From Rufibacter tibetensis (GTDB lineage: Bacteria; Bacteroidota; Bacteroidia; Cytophagales; Hymenobacteraceae): a DNA stretch of 64,000 nt. The position numbers were made by a program, and so were the translations under genes. The stretch spans positions 1,333,001 through 1,397,000 of the forward strand of contig NZ_CP012643.1 in NCBI RefSeq assembly GCF_001310085.1, given 5' to 3'. The notes under the pieces were generated by a model. It had not been told where the DNA came from. It searched no databases and saw only the letters and a list, made by a program, of their open reading frames with translations. Shown here piece by piece: positions 1-9,143 of the stretch (position 1 is its first letter; every line of letters begins with the position of its first letter).

Positions 1-96
1 ATTCCTATGGGGGTCAAGATGATTAGAGTGATGCGTGATTTCCGGCAGGACATCCGGAAGCATTTCGGGGAAGACCTATCAGAACCATCAACCTAA
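1..96 (+). CDS. C-terminal end of an unidentified protein (partial)
   Basis: An open frame enters from the left edge and ends with TAA at 94-96, giving 31 residues rich in Arg, Lys and Asp/Glu (it ends FGEDLSEPST). The start lies outside the window. The frame is plausible because it reaches the edge without a stop and is followed by a normal intergenic gap, but the fragment is too short to assign to a family. Confidence 0.4.
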   Translation: MPMGVKMIRVMRDFRQDIRKHFGEDLSEPST

Positions 97-174
97 GTCC
101 TGCCTCATTTTTTTGTTTGCTCAGAATTAACCAATTTGCTTTTTATACCTACCAAACACCTTCAACCTTACCTA

Positions 175-2505
175 ATGAAACAGTTCTTACTCGCCTCTGG
201 CCTGCTCCTGAGTTTGGCAGCACCAGTATTGGCGCAGGAAAACATTGACAAGTCCAAGTTCAGGCAACTGGCCCAGGAACTTCCCACCCCCAACGAGTAC
301 CGCTCCGCCTCTGGAGCCCCTGGTCACGCCTACTGGCAGCAGCGCGCCGATTACAACATCAAAGCCGAATTGAACGATGACAACCAATCGCTCACCGGTT
401 CAGAGACAATTACCTATACCAACCTTTCTCCTGATGTTTTAACTTACCTGTGGGTACAGTTAGACCAGAACATCTTTGAGAAGAACTCCATGACCAATCT
501 TACCCAAACCAACAGGGTGCCAGACAAGCCAACGTTTGGCGTGGCCGAGGCATTGGCGGAGCAGACTTTTGAGGGTGGTTATAAAATAAAATCGGTGAAA
601 GATGCGAATGGCAAAGCCCTGCCGTATGTCATCAACTTTACCATGATGCGCATTGACTTGCCGCAACCTTTGAAGCCAAAGCAAAGCGTGAAGTTCAGCA
701 TTGACTGGTCTAACAACATCAACGACCAGAAAAAGCAAGGTGGCCGTGGAGGTTACGAGTTCTTCCCTGAAGACGGCAATTATGAATACCAGATGGCCCA
801 GTGGTTCCCGCGCATGGCTGTCTATGACGATGTAAATGGCTGGCAACACAAGCAGTTCTTGGGCACGGGTGAGTTCGCCTTGCCATTTGGAGACTACAAG
901 GTAAGCTTGACCGTTCCGTCTGACCATGTGGTGGCCTCTACCGGCGAATTACAGAACATGGACGTGCTAACCAGCACCCAACGCAACCGTTTGGCCCAAG
1001 CTAAAAAAGCCAACAAGCCGGTGTTGATTGTGACACCAGAGGAAGCGTTAAGAGCCGAGAAAAACAAAGCCAAAGGCAAAAAGACCTGGACCTTTGTGGC
1101 CAAAGATGTGCGTGACTTCGCGTGGGCCTCTTCCCGCAAGTTCATCTGGGATGCCATGAACGTGAACTACGCCGACAAAAACACGCTGGCCATGAGCTTT
1201 TACCCTAAAGAAGGCAACCCATTGTGGGGCCAGTATTCTACCGAGGTAGTGGCACATACCATCAGAACATACTCTAAGTACACCATTGACTATCCGTACC
1301 CGGTAGCTATTTCTGTGCACGGTGCCGTGGGCGGAATGGAGTACCCGATGATTTCGTTCAACGGCGGTCGTCCGGAGAAGGACGGTTCTTATACTGAGCG
1401 CACCAAATACGGCATGATCTCCGTGATTATCCACGAAGTGGGTCACAACTTCTTCCCGATGATCATCAACTCAGATGAGCGCCAATGGACCTGGATGGAC
1501 GAAGGTTTGAACTCATTTGTGCAGTTCCTGTCTGAGCAGGAGTGGCAACGCGATTACCCGTCCAGACGGGGTGAGCCCAGAAACATGGTAGAATACATGA
1601 AGATGGACAAGAGCCTGCAGCAGCCTATCATGACCAACTCTGAGTCTATCACACAATTAGGCAACAACGCATACGGTAAACCAGCTACGGCATTGAACAT
1701 TCTGCGCGAGACGGTACTAGGCCGTGAACTGTTTGATTATGCATTCAAAGAATACGCTCGTCGCTGGGCCTTCAAACACCCAATGCCAGCAGATTTCTTC
1801 CGCACCATGGAAGATGCCTCAGGTACAGATCTGGACTGGTTCTGGAGAGGCTGGTTTTACACCACAGATCACGTTGACCAGGAATTAACCGGCGTCAAAT
1901 GGTACTCGGTAGATACCCGCAATCCTCAGGTAGAAAACACCAAACGTCGGGCCGAAATCAATGCTGCCCCGAAGAGCTTGTCGCAACAACGCAATCTAAA
2001 AGACATCCCTAAAACTTTGGTAGATGTAAAGCCTGAACTGAACGATTTCTACAATACCTATGACCCGCTGGCAGTGACTGAGGAAAGCAAAGCACAGTAC
2101 CAGAAGTACCTGCAGGCTTTGGCTCCGGAAGAGCGTGCCATGCTGGAGAAAGGCCTTAATTTCTACGAAGTGGGCATCAAGAACAACGGAGGCTTGGTAA
2201 TGCCAGTGGTGATGCAAATGAATTTCCAGGACGGCACAAACCAAATCGTTCGCATCCCCGCGGAGATCTGGCGGTACAACGACCAGGAAGTCACCAAGGT
2301 GTTTGTAACGGAGAAGCCGGTGGCAAGCTTCGTACTGGACCCTTTCCAGGAAACCGCTGACATTGACATGAACAACAACTCGTATCCGCAACGTCCGCAG
2401 CCAAGCCGCTTTGAACTGTTCAAAGAACAACCGCGGGGCATCACCCCTAACCCACTGCAACAGCAGATGCAACGCCAAGGCACTACTCGTCCTGGCGGAA
2501 ACTAA
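175..2505 (+). CDS. M1 family zinc metallopeptidase, secreted
   Basis: This is a gluzincin aminopeptidase-type protein of about 776 residues. The zinc site HEVGH is at residues 420-424 and the third ligand Glu is in WMDEGLNSF at residue 443, which gives the M1 spacing HEXXH-X18-E. Upstream, GGMEYP takes the place of the classical GAMEN exopeptidase motif. I chose the ATG at 175 because it begins a clean signal peptide (MKQFLLASGLLLSL...VLAQ); an upstream TTG at 136 would add 13 residues before it. A periplasmic or outer-surface role in peptide degradation is inferred from the family. The gene stands alone and is followed by a palindromic repeat and a strong terminator. Confidence 0.9.
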   Translation: MKQFLLASGLLLSLAAPVLAQENIDKSKFRQLAQELPTPNEYRSASGAPGHAYWQQRADYNIKAELNDDNQSLTGSETITYTNLSPDVLTYLWVQLDQNIFEKNSMTNLTQTNRVPDKPTFGVAEALAEQTFEGGYKIKSVKDANGKALPYVINFTMMRIDLPQPLKPKQSVKFSIDWSNNINDQKKQGGRGGYEFFPEDGNYEYQMAQWFPRMAVYDDVNGWQHKQFLGTGEFALPFGDYKVSLTVPSDHVVASTGELQNMDVLTSTQRNRLAQAKKANKPVLIVTPEEALRAEKNKAKGKKTWTFVAKDVRDFAWASSRKFIWDAMNVNYADKNTLAMSFYPKEGNPLWGQYSTEVVAHTIRTYSKYTIDYPYPVAISVHGAVGGMEYPMISFNGGRPEKDGSYTERTKYGMISVIIHEVGHNFFPMIINSDERQWTWMDEGLNSFVQFLSEQEWQRDYPSRRGEPRNMVEYMKMDKSLQQPIMTNSESITQLGNNAYGKPATALNILRETVLGRELFDYAFKEYARRWAFKHPMPADFFRTMEDASGTDLDWFWRGWFYTTDHVDQELTGVKWYSVDTRNPQVENTKRRAEINAAPKSLSQQRNLKDIPKTLVDVKPELNDFYNTYDPLAVTEESKAQYQKYLQALAPEERAMLEKGLNFYEVGIKNNGGLVMPVVMQMNFQDGTNQIVRIPAEIWRYNDQEVTKVFVTEKPVASFVLDPFQETADIDMNNNSYPQRPQPSRFELFKEQPRGITPNPLQQQMQRQGTTRPGGN

Positions 2506-2509
2506 GCTA

Positions 2510-2543
2510 GTTTTAGGCCTGTTTTCTAAATCAGAACTTAAAC
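2510..2543. repeat. Dispersed palindromic intergenic repeat, copy 1
   Basis: The left arm GTTTTAGGCCTGTTTTC is followed by a short loop and a degenerate right arm ending CTTAAAC. It begins 4 nt after the peptidase stop codon. It belongs to the intergenic palindrome family described in the findings; this copy has the least altered left arm. Confidence 0.6.
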
Positions 2544-2552
2544 CATGGCTGC

Positions 2553-2595
2553 AGAAAAGCCCTTCCTTTGAATAAGAGGAAGGGCTTTTCTTTTC
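2553..2595 (+). terminator. Rho-independent terminator after the M1 peptidase gene
   Basis: A perfect 15-bp stem (2553-2567 pairs with 2577-2591) with a 9-nt loop is followed by a T-rich run. Confidence 0.85.
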
Positions 2596-2869
2596 ATCCT
2601 TTGGCAAACCTGTTGAACTGCTACCTTTTTAAAAGATGAGCAACATACAATTATAGATAACCCTGCTCCAAGGCTGATGTTTAATTAAGCTTATCCAAGC
2701 TGTTTGAGGAACTGTTTACCTTGATTGAAGAAATGAAAAGGTAGGCTAAGTAACTTGGAAGGAAACTTCTGTTTAGGAGCTCTTTCAGCAAAACTCAGTA
2801 GAAATCTATAGAGCAGAGGTTTGAAAAGCTGGTCTGATCTTAAGCTTAAAATTATAAATGAGCACATAT
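2596..2869. other. Intergenic stretch without a recognisable gene
   Basis: Together with the flanking hairpins this is the 418-nt gap between two convergent genes. I see no long open frame with a family signature and no RNA gene, only AT-rich spacer between the two terminators. Confidence 0.6.
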
Positions 2870-2904
2870 AAAAAGAGGCTACCAGAATCTGGAAGCCTCT
2901 TTTT
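2870..2904 (-). terminator. Terminator for the minus-strand gene at 2924
   Basis: An 11-bp perfect stem (2870-2880 with 2894-2904) has A/T runs on both outer sides, so it can terminate the minus-strand transcript. Confidence 0.75.
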
Positions 2905-2923
2905 GTAAAGTGAGTTATTAACT

Positions 2924-3613
2924 TTATTCTTTTTTGAAGTCTCCGTTCTTGATGGCTTTAATGACCTGGTACCATTTGATTGGGTCAAGAAGCGGGTTGG
3001 TAGCCCCTGGGTTATAACCGCCCCGGCGTAGTTGCTGCTGGTTTTGCAGGTTCATGTAAGTGCGGTGGTTAGAGTTCGCATCCATGGGTGTATTCCGGAA
3101 CATCTGGTCCAGAATCTGCTGACTCATGGCATTCTCGCGGTCAATGTCGCCAACTGGAGACTTCATGGCCAACACTGCCTGGGTGAAGTCGCGGAAAGTG
3201 GCATATGGGAAAACCCGGATTTCAGGAAGCATGGTAGGATCTTCCAACATCTCTATAATGATAGAATAGCTGTCTTTTTCAAAACGCTCAGGAATTACCA
3301 GCGACTGTTTTGCGTAACCCAATGAACTGAAGACTACGCTATCTCCGGCCAGTACTGGAATTGAGAAAAAACCATACTCGTTGGTGTTGGTGCCCCTACC
3401 GGCTTTGGGGATGTACACGCTTGCTCCGGGTATCCCTAAAAGGCTATCTCCAGCCGTTACAACCCCGGTTAATTGGATTACTTTTTTGGCTCCCTGTCCG
3501 TGTGCAGAAGAAAGACTAATCCCTGTCACAAGTAAAAGCGCAAAGAACAGGCGTCCTAAAACAGCCCAGTGGCGTGAATTAGGAGGAGAATACTTAAAAT
3601 ATAGCGTAGTCAT
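2924..3613 (-). CDS. Carboxypeptidase-regulatory-like domain protein, exported
   Basis: A 229-residue protein. A hydrophobic signal segment at about residues 18-40 ends near SSAHGQ. A beta-sandwich of the CarboxypepD_reg-like type follows, with ITLTG-like start, a GIPGASVYIP turn, the NEYGFFSIP element and a SLGY segment that are typical of TonB-receptor N-terminal plugs and related Bacteroidota envelope proteins. The last 100 residues are polar and unassigned. No TonB-dependent receptor is attached, so this is a stand-alone copy. Function is unknown; a structural or carbohydrate-binding role at the envelope is inferred only from the fold. Confidence 0.75.
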   Translation of the reverse strand: MTTLYFKYSPPNSRHWAVLGRLFFALLLVTGISLSSAHGQGAKKVIQLTGVVTAGDSLLGIPGASVYIPKAGRGTNTNEYGFFSIPVLAGDSVVFSSLGYAKQSLVIPERFEKDSYSIIIEMLEDPTMLPEIRVFPYATFRDFTQAVLAMKSPVGDIDRENAMSQQILDQMFRNTPMDANSNHRTYMNLQNQQQLRRGGYNPGATNPLLDPIKWYQVIKAIKNGDFKKE

Positions 3614-3695
3614 GGGTAAGTTCGTTTACAAGTATAGGCTTTTTATGGTACTTTGTGCTGTAGAGCTTTAAATAATTTTTACGACGAGATACTCC

Positions 3696-4082
3696 ATGAG
3701 GCTCAAAAATTTTAACGTCAGTTTTGGGGAACAAGTATTCAAAGCCATGAGTGATGTCTCCAGAATAAGGGTCCTTAACCTTCTAATGCGCAACAAAGAA
3801 CTCTGCATTGCTGACTTGGAACTGGTACTGGATTTTACGCAAACAAAAACCTCACGTCACCTGATTTACCTTAAAAACACTGGCTTGGTAACTTTCCGAA
3901 AGCAGGACCAATGGGCGTTTTACTACATCAAAGATGAAATGCTGGATTTCCTGCAACAGATGTTTGGGTATTTGGAAAAAGACCAGTTGCTGCAAAAAGA
4001 CCAGGAAGTATACCAAACCCTGTTCTCGAATCGTGAACTAGCTATCAACCGACTTCAGCAGCGTCACTTCACAGGATTGTAA
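3696..4082 (+). CDS. ArsR/SmtB-type winged-helix regulator
   Basis: A 128-residue DNA-binding protein. The helix-turn-helix reads roughly from residue 33 (LCIADLELVLDF) through TQTKTSRHLIYLKNTGLV, followed by a beta wing (FRKQDQWAFYYI). This is the ArsR arrangement. The CxC/CxxC metal site of true arsenic sensors is absent (only one Cys in the region), so it probably senses something else or acts as a simple repressor. The partner gene is unclear: it is divergent from the minus-strand exported protein, with 82 nt between them, and the next plus-strand gene is the YjjG nucleotidase. Confidence 0.8.
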   Translation: MRLKNFNVSFGEQVFKAMSDVSRIRVLNLLMRNKELCIADLELVLDFTQTKTSRHLIYLKNTGLVTFRKQDQWAFYYIKDEMLDFLQQMFGYLEKDQLLQKDQEVYQTLFSNRELAINRLQQRHFTGL

Positions 4083-4297
4083 CAATGCTAAATATTGTCA
4101 AATCAAATTGCCTGAGTAGACGTAAGTAACGTCTTCATATAGCTCTATCTTCCGTAGCTAACCACAGTGCATTGAAGGAAGCCCTACAAAATATATAAGC
4201 GCGGCTTTCTTTCAAGAGACTGCCTGAAACTAAAAGCACCCAGATTGGTTCTAACTAAACCTTCGTTTTCTGTTGATTTCCAGAAAACACCTTTATT

Positions 4298-5002
4298 ATG
4301 AAAAAGCTTAAAACGTACCGTCACCTGTTTTTCGATTTGGACCACACACTGTGGGACTTTGAGAAGAACTCCGAAGAGACGCTCTACCATTTATACGATC
4401 ATTTCAACCTAGCTCAGCTAGGTAGCTTCTCCCGAGACTCTTTCTACAAGAAATACAGTTTCGTAAACCAACGGTTGTGGGATCTTTACCATAAAGGCAA
4501 AATTACGCAGCAGCAACTCCGGGAAAATCGGTTTGTTAAATGCCTGACAGGACTGGGTATGTCTGCCAATGATGTTCCTGCAGGCATCAGTAAAGCGTTC
4601 ACGGATATTTGCCCTACCAAAACAGCCGTTTTCCCGTTCACTCATGAGGTATTGGGTTATCTGAAAGAGAAATATGTTCTCCACATTATTACTAATGGGT
4701 TTAAAGACGTGCAGTACATCAAGCTGAAGTCTGCCAACTTAGACTCCTATTTCTCAGAGGTTATCACATCTGAATGCATCAATTGCACTAAGCCTGACAA
4801 ACGCATCTTTCAGCATGCCTTGCAACGTGCCGGGGTCACCGCCCAGGAAAGCCTTATGATTGGTGACAGCTTGGAGGCCGATGTGCTAGGCGCCATGAAC
4901 GCGGGCATTGACCAGGTCTTTTTCAACCCAGAAAAGAAACGCCCTCGCCTGAAACCTACTTATGAGGTGCATTGCCTGAGCGAACTGAAAACGTTTTTAT
5001 AA
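4298..5002 (+). CDS. yjjG: YjjG-family HAD hydrolase, noncanonical pyrimidine nucleotidase
   Basis: A 234-residue haloacid-dehalogenase phosphatase with all four HAD motifs: FFDLDHTLWDF near the N-terminus (nucleophile and acid Asp), ITNGF (motif II), KPDKRIF (motif III Lys) and IGDSLEADVLGA (motif IV). The family removes phosphate from dUMP, dTMP and damaged pyrimidine nucleotides in the cytoplasm, a house-cleaning role. Length matches the family. The gene is monocistronic and followed at once by a hairpin terminator. Confidence 0.88.
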   Translation: MKKLKTYRHLFFDLDHTLWDFEKNSEETLYHLYDHFNLAQLGSFSRDSFYKKYSFVNQRLWDLYHKGKITQQQLRENRFVKCLTGLGMSANDVPAGISKAFTDICPTKTAVFPFTHEVLGYLKEKYVLHIITNGFKDVQYIKLKSANLDSYFSEVITSECINCTKPDKRIFQHALQRAGVTAQESLMIGDSLEADVLGAMNAGIDQVFFNPEKKRPRLKPTYEVHCLSELKTFL

Positions 5003-5036
5003 CCCTGTTTTTGGCCGTTCTGCTGAAAACAGGGTT
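5001..5036 (+). terminator. Hairpin just after yjjG
   Basis: AACCCTGTTTT (5001-5011) pairs with AAAACAGGGTT (5026-5036). It starts inside the stop codon. There is no long T run, so termination strength is uncertain. The loop (TGGCCGTTCTGCTG) resembles a reduced form of the dispersed palindrome family. Confidence 0.5.
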
Positions 5037-5079
5037 ATACCAGGAACTATATAAAAGTAGGATTTGTCTATTTATTGGT

Positions 5080-5087
5080 TACTTTTG
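5080..5087 (+). promoter_or_regulatory. Predicted -7 element for tmRNA
   Basis: TACTTTTG matches the Bacteroidota sigma-ABfr -7 consensus TAnnTTTG exactly. A TTTG at 5063-5066 could be the -33 element, though the spacing is short. It would start transcription about 35 nt before the mature tmRNA 5' end. Confidence 0.5.
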
Positions 5088-5129
5088 CAGGCCTCGGCCG
5101 TAGAAGACCGAAGATGTTCTTTCACAATT

Positions 5130-5501
5130 GGGGATGACCGGAATTGACAGCTTGAGCAAGCTGGGTGTAAGCATGTCGGGAGTTGGCAGTTTTCCCGTAA
5201 ATCAGAATTGACCGACGATTATCTGGCGAGTCTAACTACGCCATGGCTGCCTAGTCTAGGTACTAAGCATTTTGCCATTGTCCTGCAGCTTCTCGGTTCG
5301 GTGGGGGTTGGTCACAGGGCATCGTAATGCCGATCTAGTGTAGTCCAAGGTGTGGGGATTACATGAAACTAAAGCATCTAAGGTGACTTCATAGGCTAGG
5401 CTTGGGCCTGGAGCCACTCGAAAACCAAACCAAGACTAAACATGTAGAAAGCGCTCAAGTTTCCTTGTCTGGACCAGGGTTCGAATCCCTGCATCTCCAC
5501 A
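5130..5501 (+). ncRNA. ssrA: Transfer-messenger RNA
   Basis: tmRNA rescues stalled ribosomes and tags the nascent peptide for proteolysis. The acceptor stem forms from GGGGATG (5130-5136) and CATCTCC (5492-5498), with a T-arm containing GGTTCGAATCCC just before it. The tag frame is at 5225-5254: GGC GAG TCT AAC TAC GCC ATG GCT GCC TAG, encoding GESNYAMAA, which has the hydrophobic AMAA ending known from Cytophagales tags. Total length of about 370 nt suits a one-piece tmRNA. The discriminator A (5499) is followed by CA, so a full CCA end is not encoded and must be added. A terminator follows directly. Confidence 0.95.
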
Positions 5502-5503
5502 GC

Positions 5504-5544
5504 AAAAGCCTCTGTTTCTTAAATGCAGCAGGGGCTTTTTCTTT
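5504..5544 (+). terminator. Terminator of tmRNA
   Basis: The stem AAAAGCCTCTG (5504-5514) pairs with CAGGGGCTTTT (5529-5539) and is followed by a T-rich tail. Confidence 0.8.
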
Positions 5545-5637
5545 TCAAAGTATCCTTGTCTAAAGCTGCTTATAGGATTTTTAGATTATTATCAATTTAA
5601 AAAATGAACCTTAACACCTTTAATAAAAGGTACCAAT

Positions 5638-6645
5638 CTAAACAATACAAGCAAACATTCTATCGTATTTATTTATCAATGTCTTTGAATATAATTTAAA
5701 GCATTTCCAAATTAAGCTTGGGTCTTTATACACTTTCAAAGTTTCCCACATCAAGAATCTAACTGCTTTTTTATTGTGCTGGTTCATCCAAACTTCGTTC
5801 GCATCTCTGATTGCATAATGAGCATAAAATTTTAAAGAGTTATTATATAATTTTTTTCTATACATATCAGGTAAATGATGCTGAATTAATTCCATAGCCT
5901 TCATTATATCTCTCAAATTTTGGGCATCTAGTATCTTTTGTCCAGATATAGAAGAAATATGTTTTCTATATTCAGCTAATATGATTGGTGTATATGCTAC
6001 TTGATAATAACGTGCAATCCGAACCCACATTTCCCAATCTTCACCATAAGTAACTCCGTAAAAAGCGCCTAGTTCTTCATAAACTTCTCTACGAACGACA
6101 ATAGCTACATATTGAATTCGCTGGCGTTCACCAATCTTCATCAACCAATCATCAAGAATGCCGTCTGTATCCCTTTCCCTGCTTGGCCGTTCTAAATAAT
6201 TCCCTTCTGAGTCAATATAACAATATCTGCAAAACGCAGCTCCTATTGCTGGGTAACTATGAAATAAAGATTCCATCTTAGCATAGAACCCATCTTTCAC
6301 TTTATCATCGCCATGTAGCAGGTGGACCAGCTTACCTTGAGCACGATTAATACATGTTTCAAAATTCCGGAGAGAGCCTACATTAGACCTTTGTCGGTAA
6401 TACTGGACTCTACCCTTCCCGACCTTTTTTACCAAATCTTCAACATCGGCATCAGTACTAGCATCATCTACTACTTCTATTTGCATTCGGTCAGCCGGAA
6501 ATTCTTGCCTTAACACGCTCTCAATTGTTTCAACCAAATACTGAGAGCAGTTGTAAACTGGTATCATGACTGACCATAATGGCCGGTCTACATTATCATG
6601 TACTGGATTTATATTAGGTGGGGATAAGGGAATTCTAGTTACCAC
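5638..6645 (-). CDS. Family 2 glycosyltransferase
   Basis: A 335-residue GT-A fold transferase that would add a sugar from a nucleotide donor to a glycan acceptor on the cytoplasmic side of the membrane. Visible motifs are the N-terminal VMIPVYN strand (about 26-32), VDDAS (59-63, donor-binding Asp), the DXD-like HGDD (111-114, metal binding) and EDWEMWVR with the probable catalytic Asp. There are no clear membrane segments. The gene is much richer in A+T than the genes upstream of the tmRNA and has no glycan-gene cluster around it, which suggests transfer. It ends about 140 nt downstream of the tmRNA and is convergent with it. Confidence 0.85.
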   Translation of the reverse strand: MVTRIPLSPPNINPVHDNVDRPLWSVMIPVYNCSQYLVETIESVLRQEFPADRMQIEVVDDASTDADVEDLVKKVGKGRVQYYRQRSNVGSLRNFETCINRAQGKLVHLLHGDDKVKDGFYAKMESLFHSYPAIGAAFCRYCYIDSEGNYLERPSRERDTDGILDDWLMKIGERQRIQYVAIVVRREVYEELGAFYGVTYGEDWEMWVRIARYYQVAYTPIILAEYRKHISSISGQKILDAQNLRDIMKAMELIQHHLPDMYRKKLYNNSLKFYAHYAIRDANEVWMNQHNKKAVRFLMWETLKVYKDPSLIWKCFKLYSKTLINKYDRMFACIV

Positions 6646-7451
6646 TATGTCAGCAATAATTGAAATACAACAAACTAGCTAAAACAATAAAAAATTCAAC
6701 TTGAAAACTTAATAACAAAGCATAATCAATGCACTAAGTTTCACCTAATGATTTCTATTGCATATTATCAACTCTTCTCTAGAGCAAATAAGCTTTATTA
6801 ATAATAAAATATAAACCATAAAGGACATATAATGTAAAAATGCTACAAGCATAGTTCATTATTCAAAAGTAAGCATTAATAATATATATATATATACGGA
6901 AATACATTCATAATTAAGCTTAACAACACTTCATCAATTTTCAACTGCTATAATTATTGAACGAAACACTCCTTTATTTGATGCAGCATATAAGATAGGA
7001 AAAGCACATACTATCACATAGGATATCTTTATTTACTTCCTATAAAAATTATGTGTGCTAATAACATAATTTAAAAACGTCAAGCAGCGGTTCTTTAGAT
7101 ACATAATCTATAACAAAACAAATAATCTTCTAGGATTTTTTAGATACTTCCAAAATAAATTCTAAATATTTAATGCACAATTAAATTATACTTAATAGTT
7201 GGACAAAAAAAATTTAACAACTTACATGAAACTCTATATATTTGTAGCGCCCAATAGAATAATAAGTGATGCATACAGCAGATTTCAAGTTATTTCATCA
7301 TTAATAATATAACTATTTTAACATTGTTATTATATAATAACAATGTTAAAATTTAGGGTAAAATTTAACTTTAAAAACACGAACCAACATTTATCCCCCA
7401 AAAGTTTTTTGCGGGCCTAGAATTTTATGTCCTATTTTAAAAATTCATTTT
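6646..7451. other. Long AT-rich non-coding region
   Basis: An 806-nt gap between divergent genes with extreme A+T content and no credible open frame. It holds a short TA dinucleotide run near 6881-6896 and a perfect 38-nt palindrome at 7315-7352. It probably carries promoters for both neighbours and looks like acquired DNA. Confidence 0.7.
7315..7352. repeat. Perfect 38-nt AT-rich palindrome
   Basis: Reads the same on both strands, centred between 7333 and 7334, with no loop (arm starts ATTTTAACATTGTTATTAT). It lies 99 nt upstream of the start codon of the first beta-helix gene. It could be a dimeric regulator site or a cruciform or terminator-like hairpin. Confidence 0.75.
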
Positions 7452-9137
7452 ATGAGTAAACTTTACAATAATCTTTTAAAACCTTTCACAAGATACAGCT
7501 CCCAAAGACAGCTATCTTTCACCTTCATTCTTTCTTCTCTCCTCCTCCTTTCTTGCAATGACCTATTGTCGCAGGACGGCGAGGACCCGGAGCCCAAGCC
7601 AGAGACACCCGAGGCTACCCCTGCCAAGGGCTACTACCTGAGCAGGGAGGGCGACGACACGAACCCGGGCACCAGGGAGAAACCCTGGCGCAGCCTGGAG
7701 AAACTCAACGGCGTAGACCTGGAGCCCGGGGAGACGGTGTACCTGGAGGGAGGGGCCACCTTCCCCGGCACCCTCATCCTCGACTTGCTGGACAGCGGCT
7801 CCAAGGGCAAGGCGGTCACCATCACCAGCTACGGGACGGGGCCGGCAACCATAGACGGCGGGGCCAAGGAGGCGGTTATCATAAAGAGCAGCTTCTTCAG
7901 GCTCAAGGGGGTAAACGCCAGGGGCGCGGGCCGCAAGGAGGGCAACACCTCCAACGGCATCGAGCTGCAGAAGGCCAGCGACGGCACCCTGGAGCAGGTG
8001 ACGGTGGAGGGCTTCCAGCACACGGGCCTTATGCTCTACAGCTGCCACAACGTTGAGGCAGTGAAGGTAGTGGCCAAAAACAACGGCTTCTGCGGGATTT
8101 ACGTCACAGGAGAATACATAGAAAAAAACGGCAGGTGGGTGTTTTCTGACAACGACAAAGAATACTCTAAGAACATCACCCTAAAGGATTGCCTTGCGGA
8201 GAACAACCCCGGAGACCCTAGCATTTTAGACAATCATAGTGGCAACGGTATTCTGGTGGACATGACGAAGGGCGCCCTGATAGACCACTGCGTTGCCACC
8301 AACAACGGCTGGGACATGCCCCGGGGCGGCAACGGGCCTGTGGGAATTTGGACCCACTCCAGCGACAGCGTCATCATCCAGCACTGCATCAGCTACCGCA
8401 ACAAGACGTCCCCGAATGGGCTTGACGGCGGTGGGTTCGACTTTGACGGTGGGGTCACCAACTCGGTCATCCAGTACTGCCTCTCCTACGAGAATGAGGG
8501 GGCCGGGTACGGGCTTTACCAGTGGAGCGGAGCCATGGACTGGAACAACAACACCGTTAGGTACTCTATCAGTATAAATGATGGAGCCAAAGGCTATGCT
8601 GGTTTAGCAATTTGGAACGGCACAAATGACAGCAAGCAATTCAAAAACTCCAAAGTTTATAATAATGTCATTTACAGTGACGTCTCTCCTAATGTCAAAT
8701 TTCTTACCGCTACCAATGAAAATTTTGGATTCTACAATAACATCTTTATTGGAAAAGGTGAAATCCTAGCAGGATCCTCCTACGGAGACAGATTTGTGGG
8801 AAACACCTATTGGAACATAGCAGGTAGCAGTATCTCCTTCAGAGGCCACCGAAGCCTGCAGGAGTGGGCCAATGCCACAGGTCAAGAAAAATTGGAGGGA
8901 AGGTTGATGGGGATGAATGTCGACCCCATGCTAACAGGTCCTTTTACTACCACAGCTACCGATCCTTACCAGTTGGATAATTTAACCGGATACAAGCTAC
9001 AAGCAAGCTCTCACCTGATAAATAAGGGCTTGCACCTTCAAAGCCTTTTCAAAATAGACTATGCCCCGCATGACTTCTATGGAAACAAACCTTTGAAAGG
9101 TTTGGCTCCTGAACCCGGGATACATGAAGTTGATTAA
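7452..9137 (+). CDS. Right-handed parallel beta-helix lipoprotein, paralog A
   Basis: A 561-residue exported protein. The signal peptide ends in a lipobox (LLLLSC, lipidated Cys about residue 35), followed by an acidic Pro/Glu-rich linker (DGEDPEPKPETPE) and a beta-helix of Gly/Asn-rich coils (for example GVNARGAG, NGIELQKASDG, NNGFCGIYVTG, NSVIQYCLSYENEGAGYG). The fold is common to polysaccharide lyases, hydrolases and passive adhesins; no catalytic residues can be assigned. The DNA is a mosaic: A+T-rich ends and middle with two very G+C-rich blocks (7575-8098 and 8238-8583) shared with the next gene. An outer-membrane or surface location acting on glycans is inferred. Confidence 0.8.
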   Translation: MSKLYNNLLKPFTRYSSQRQLSFTFILSSLLLLSCNDLLSQDGEDPEPKPETPEATPAKGYYLSREGDDTNPGTREKPWRSLEKLNGVDLEPGETVYLEGGATFPGTLILDLLDSGSKGKAVTITSYGTGPATIDGGAKEAVIIKSSFFRLKGVNARGAGRKEGNTSNGIELQKASDGTLEQVTVEGFQHTGLMLYSCHNVEAVKVVAKNNGFCGIYVTGEYIEKNGRWVFSDNDKEYSKNITLKDCLAENNPGDPSILDNHSGNGILVDMTKGALIDHCVATNNGWDMPRGGNGPVGIWTHSSDSVIIQHCISYRNKTSPNGLDGGGFDFDGGVTNSVIQYCLSYENEGAGYGLYQWSGAMDWNNNTVRYSISINDGAKGYAGLAIWNGTNDSKQFKNSKVYNNVIYSDVSPNVKFLTATNENFGFYNNIFIGKGEILAGSSYGDRFVGNTYWNIAGSSISFRGHRSLQEWANATGQEKLEGRLMGMNVDPMLTGPFTTTATDPYQLDNLTGYKLQASSHLINKGLHLQSLFKIDYAPHDFYGNKPLKGLAPEPGIHEVD

Positions 9138-9143
9138 TTAAAA

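Noticed and set aside
7563-8048. Long minus-strand open frames opposite the beta-helix genes (also 9484-10044)
   Set aside because: They mirror the G+C-rich shared block, where stops are rare on both strands. They have biased Leu/Val/Gly composition without family features, and the plus-strand proteins have signal peptides and clear repeats.
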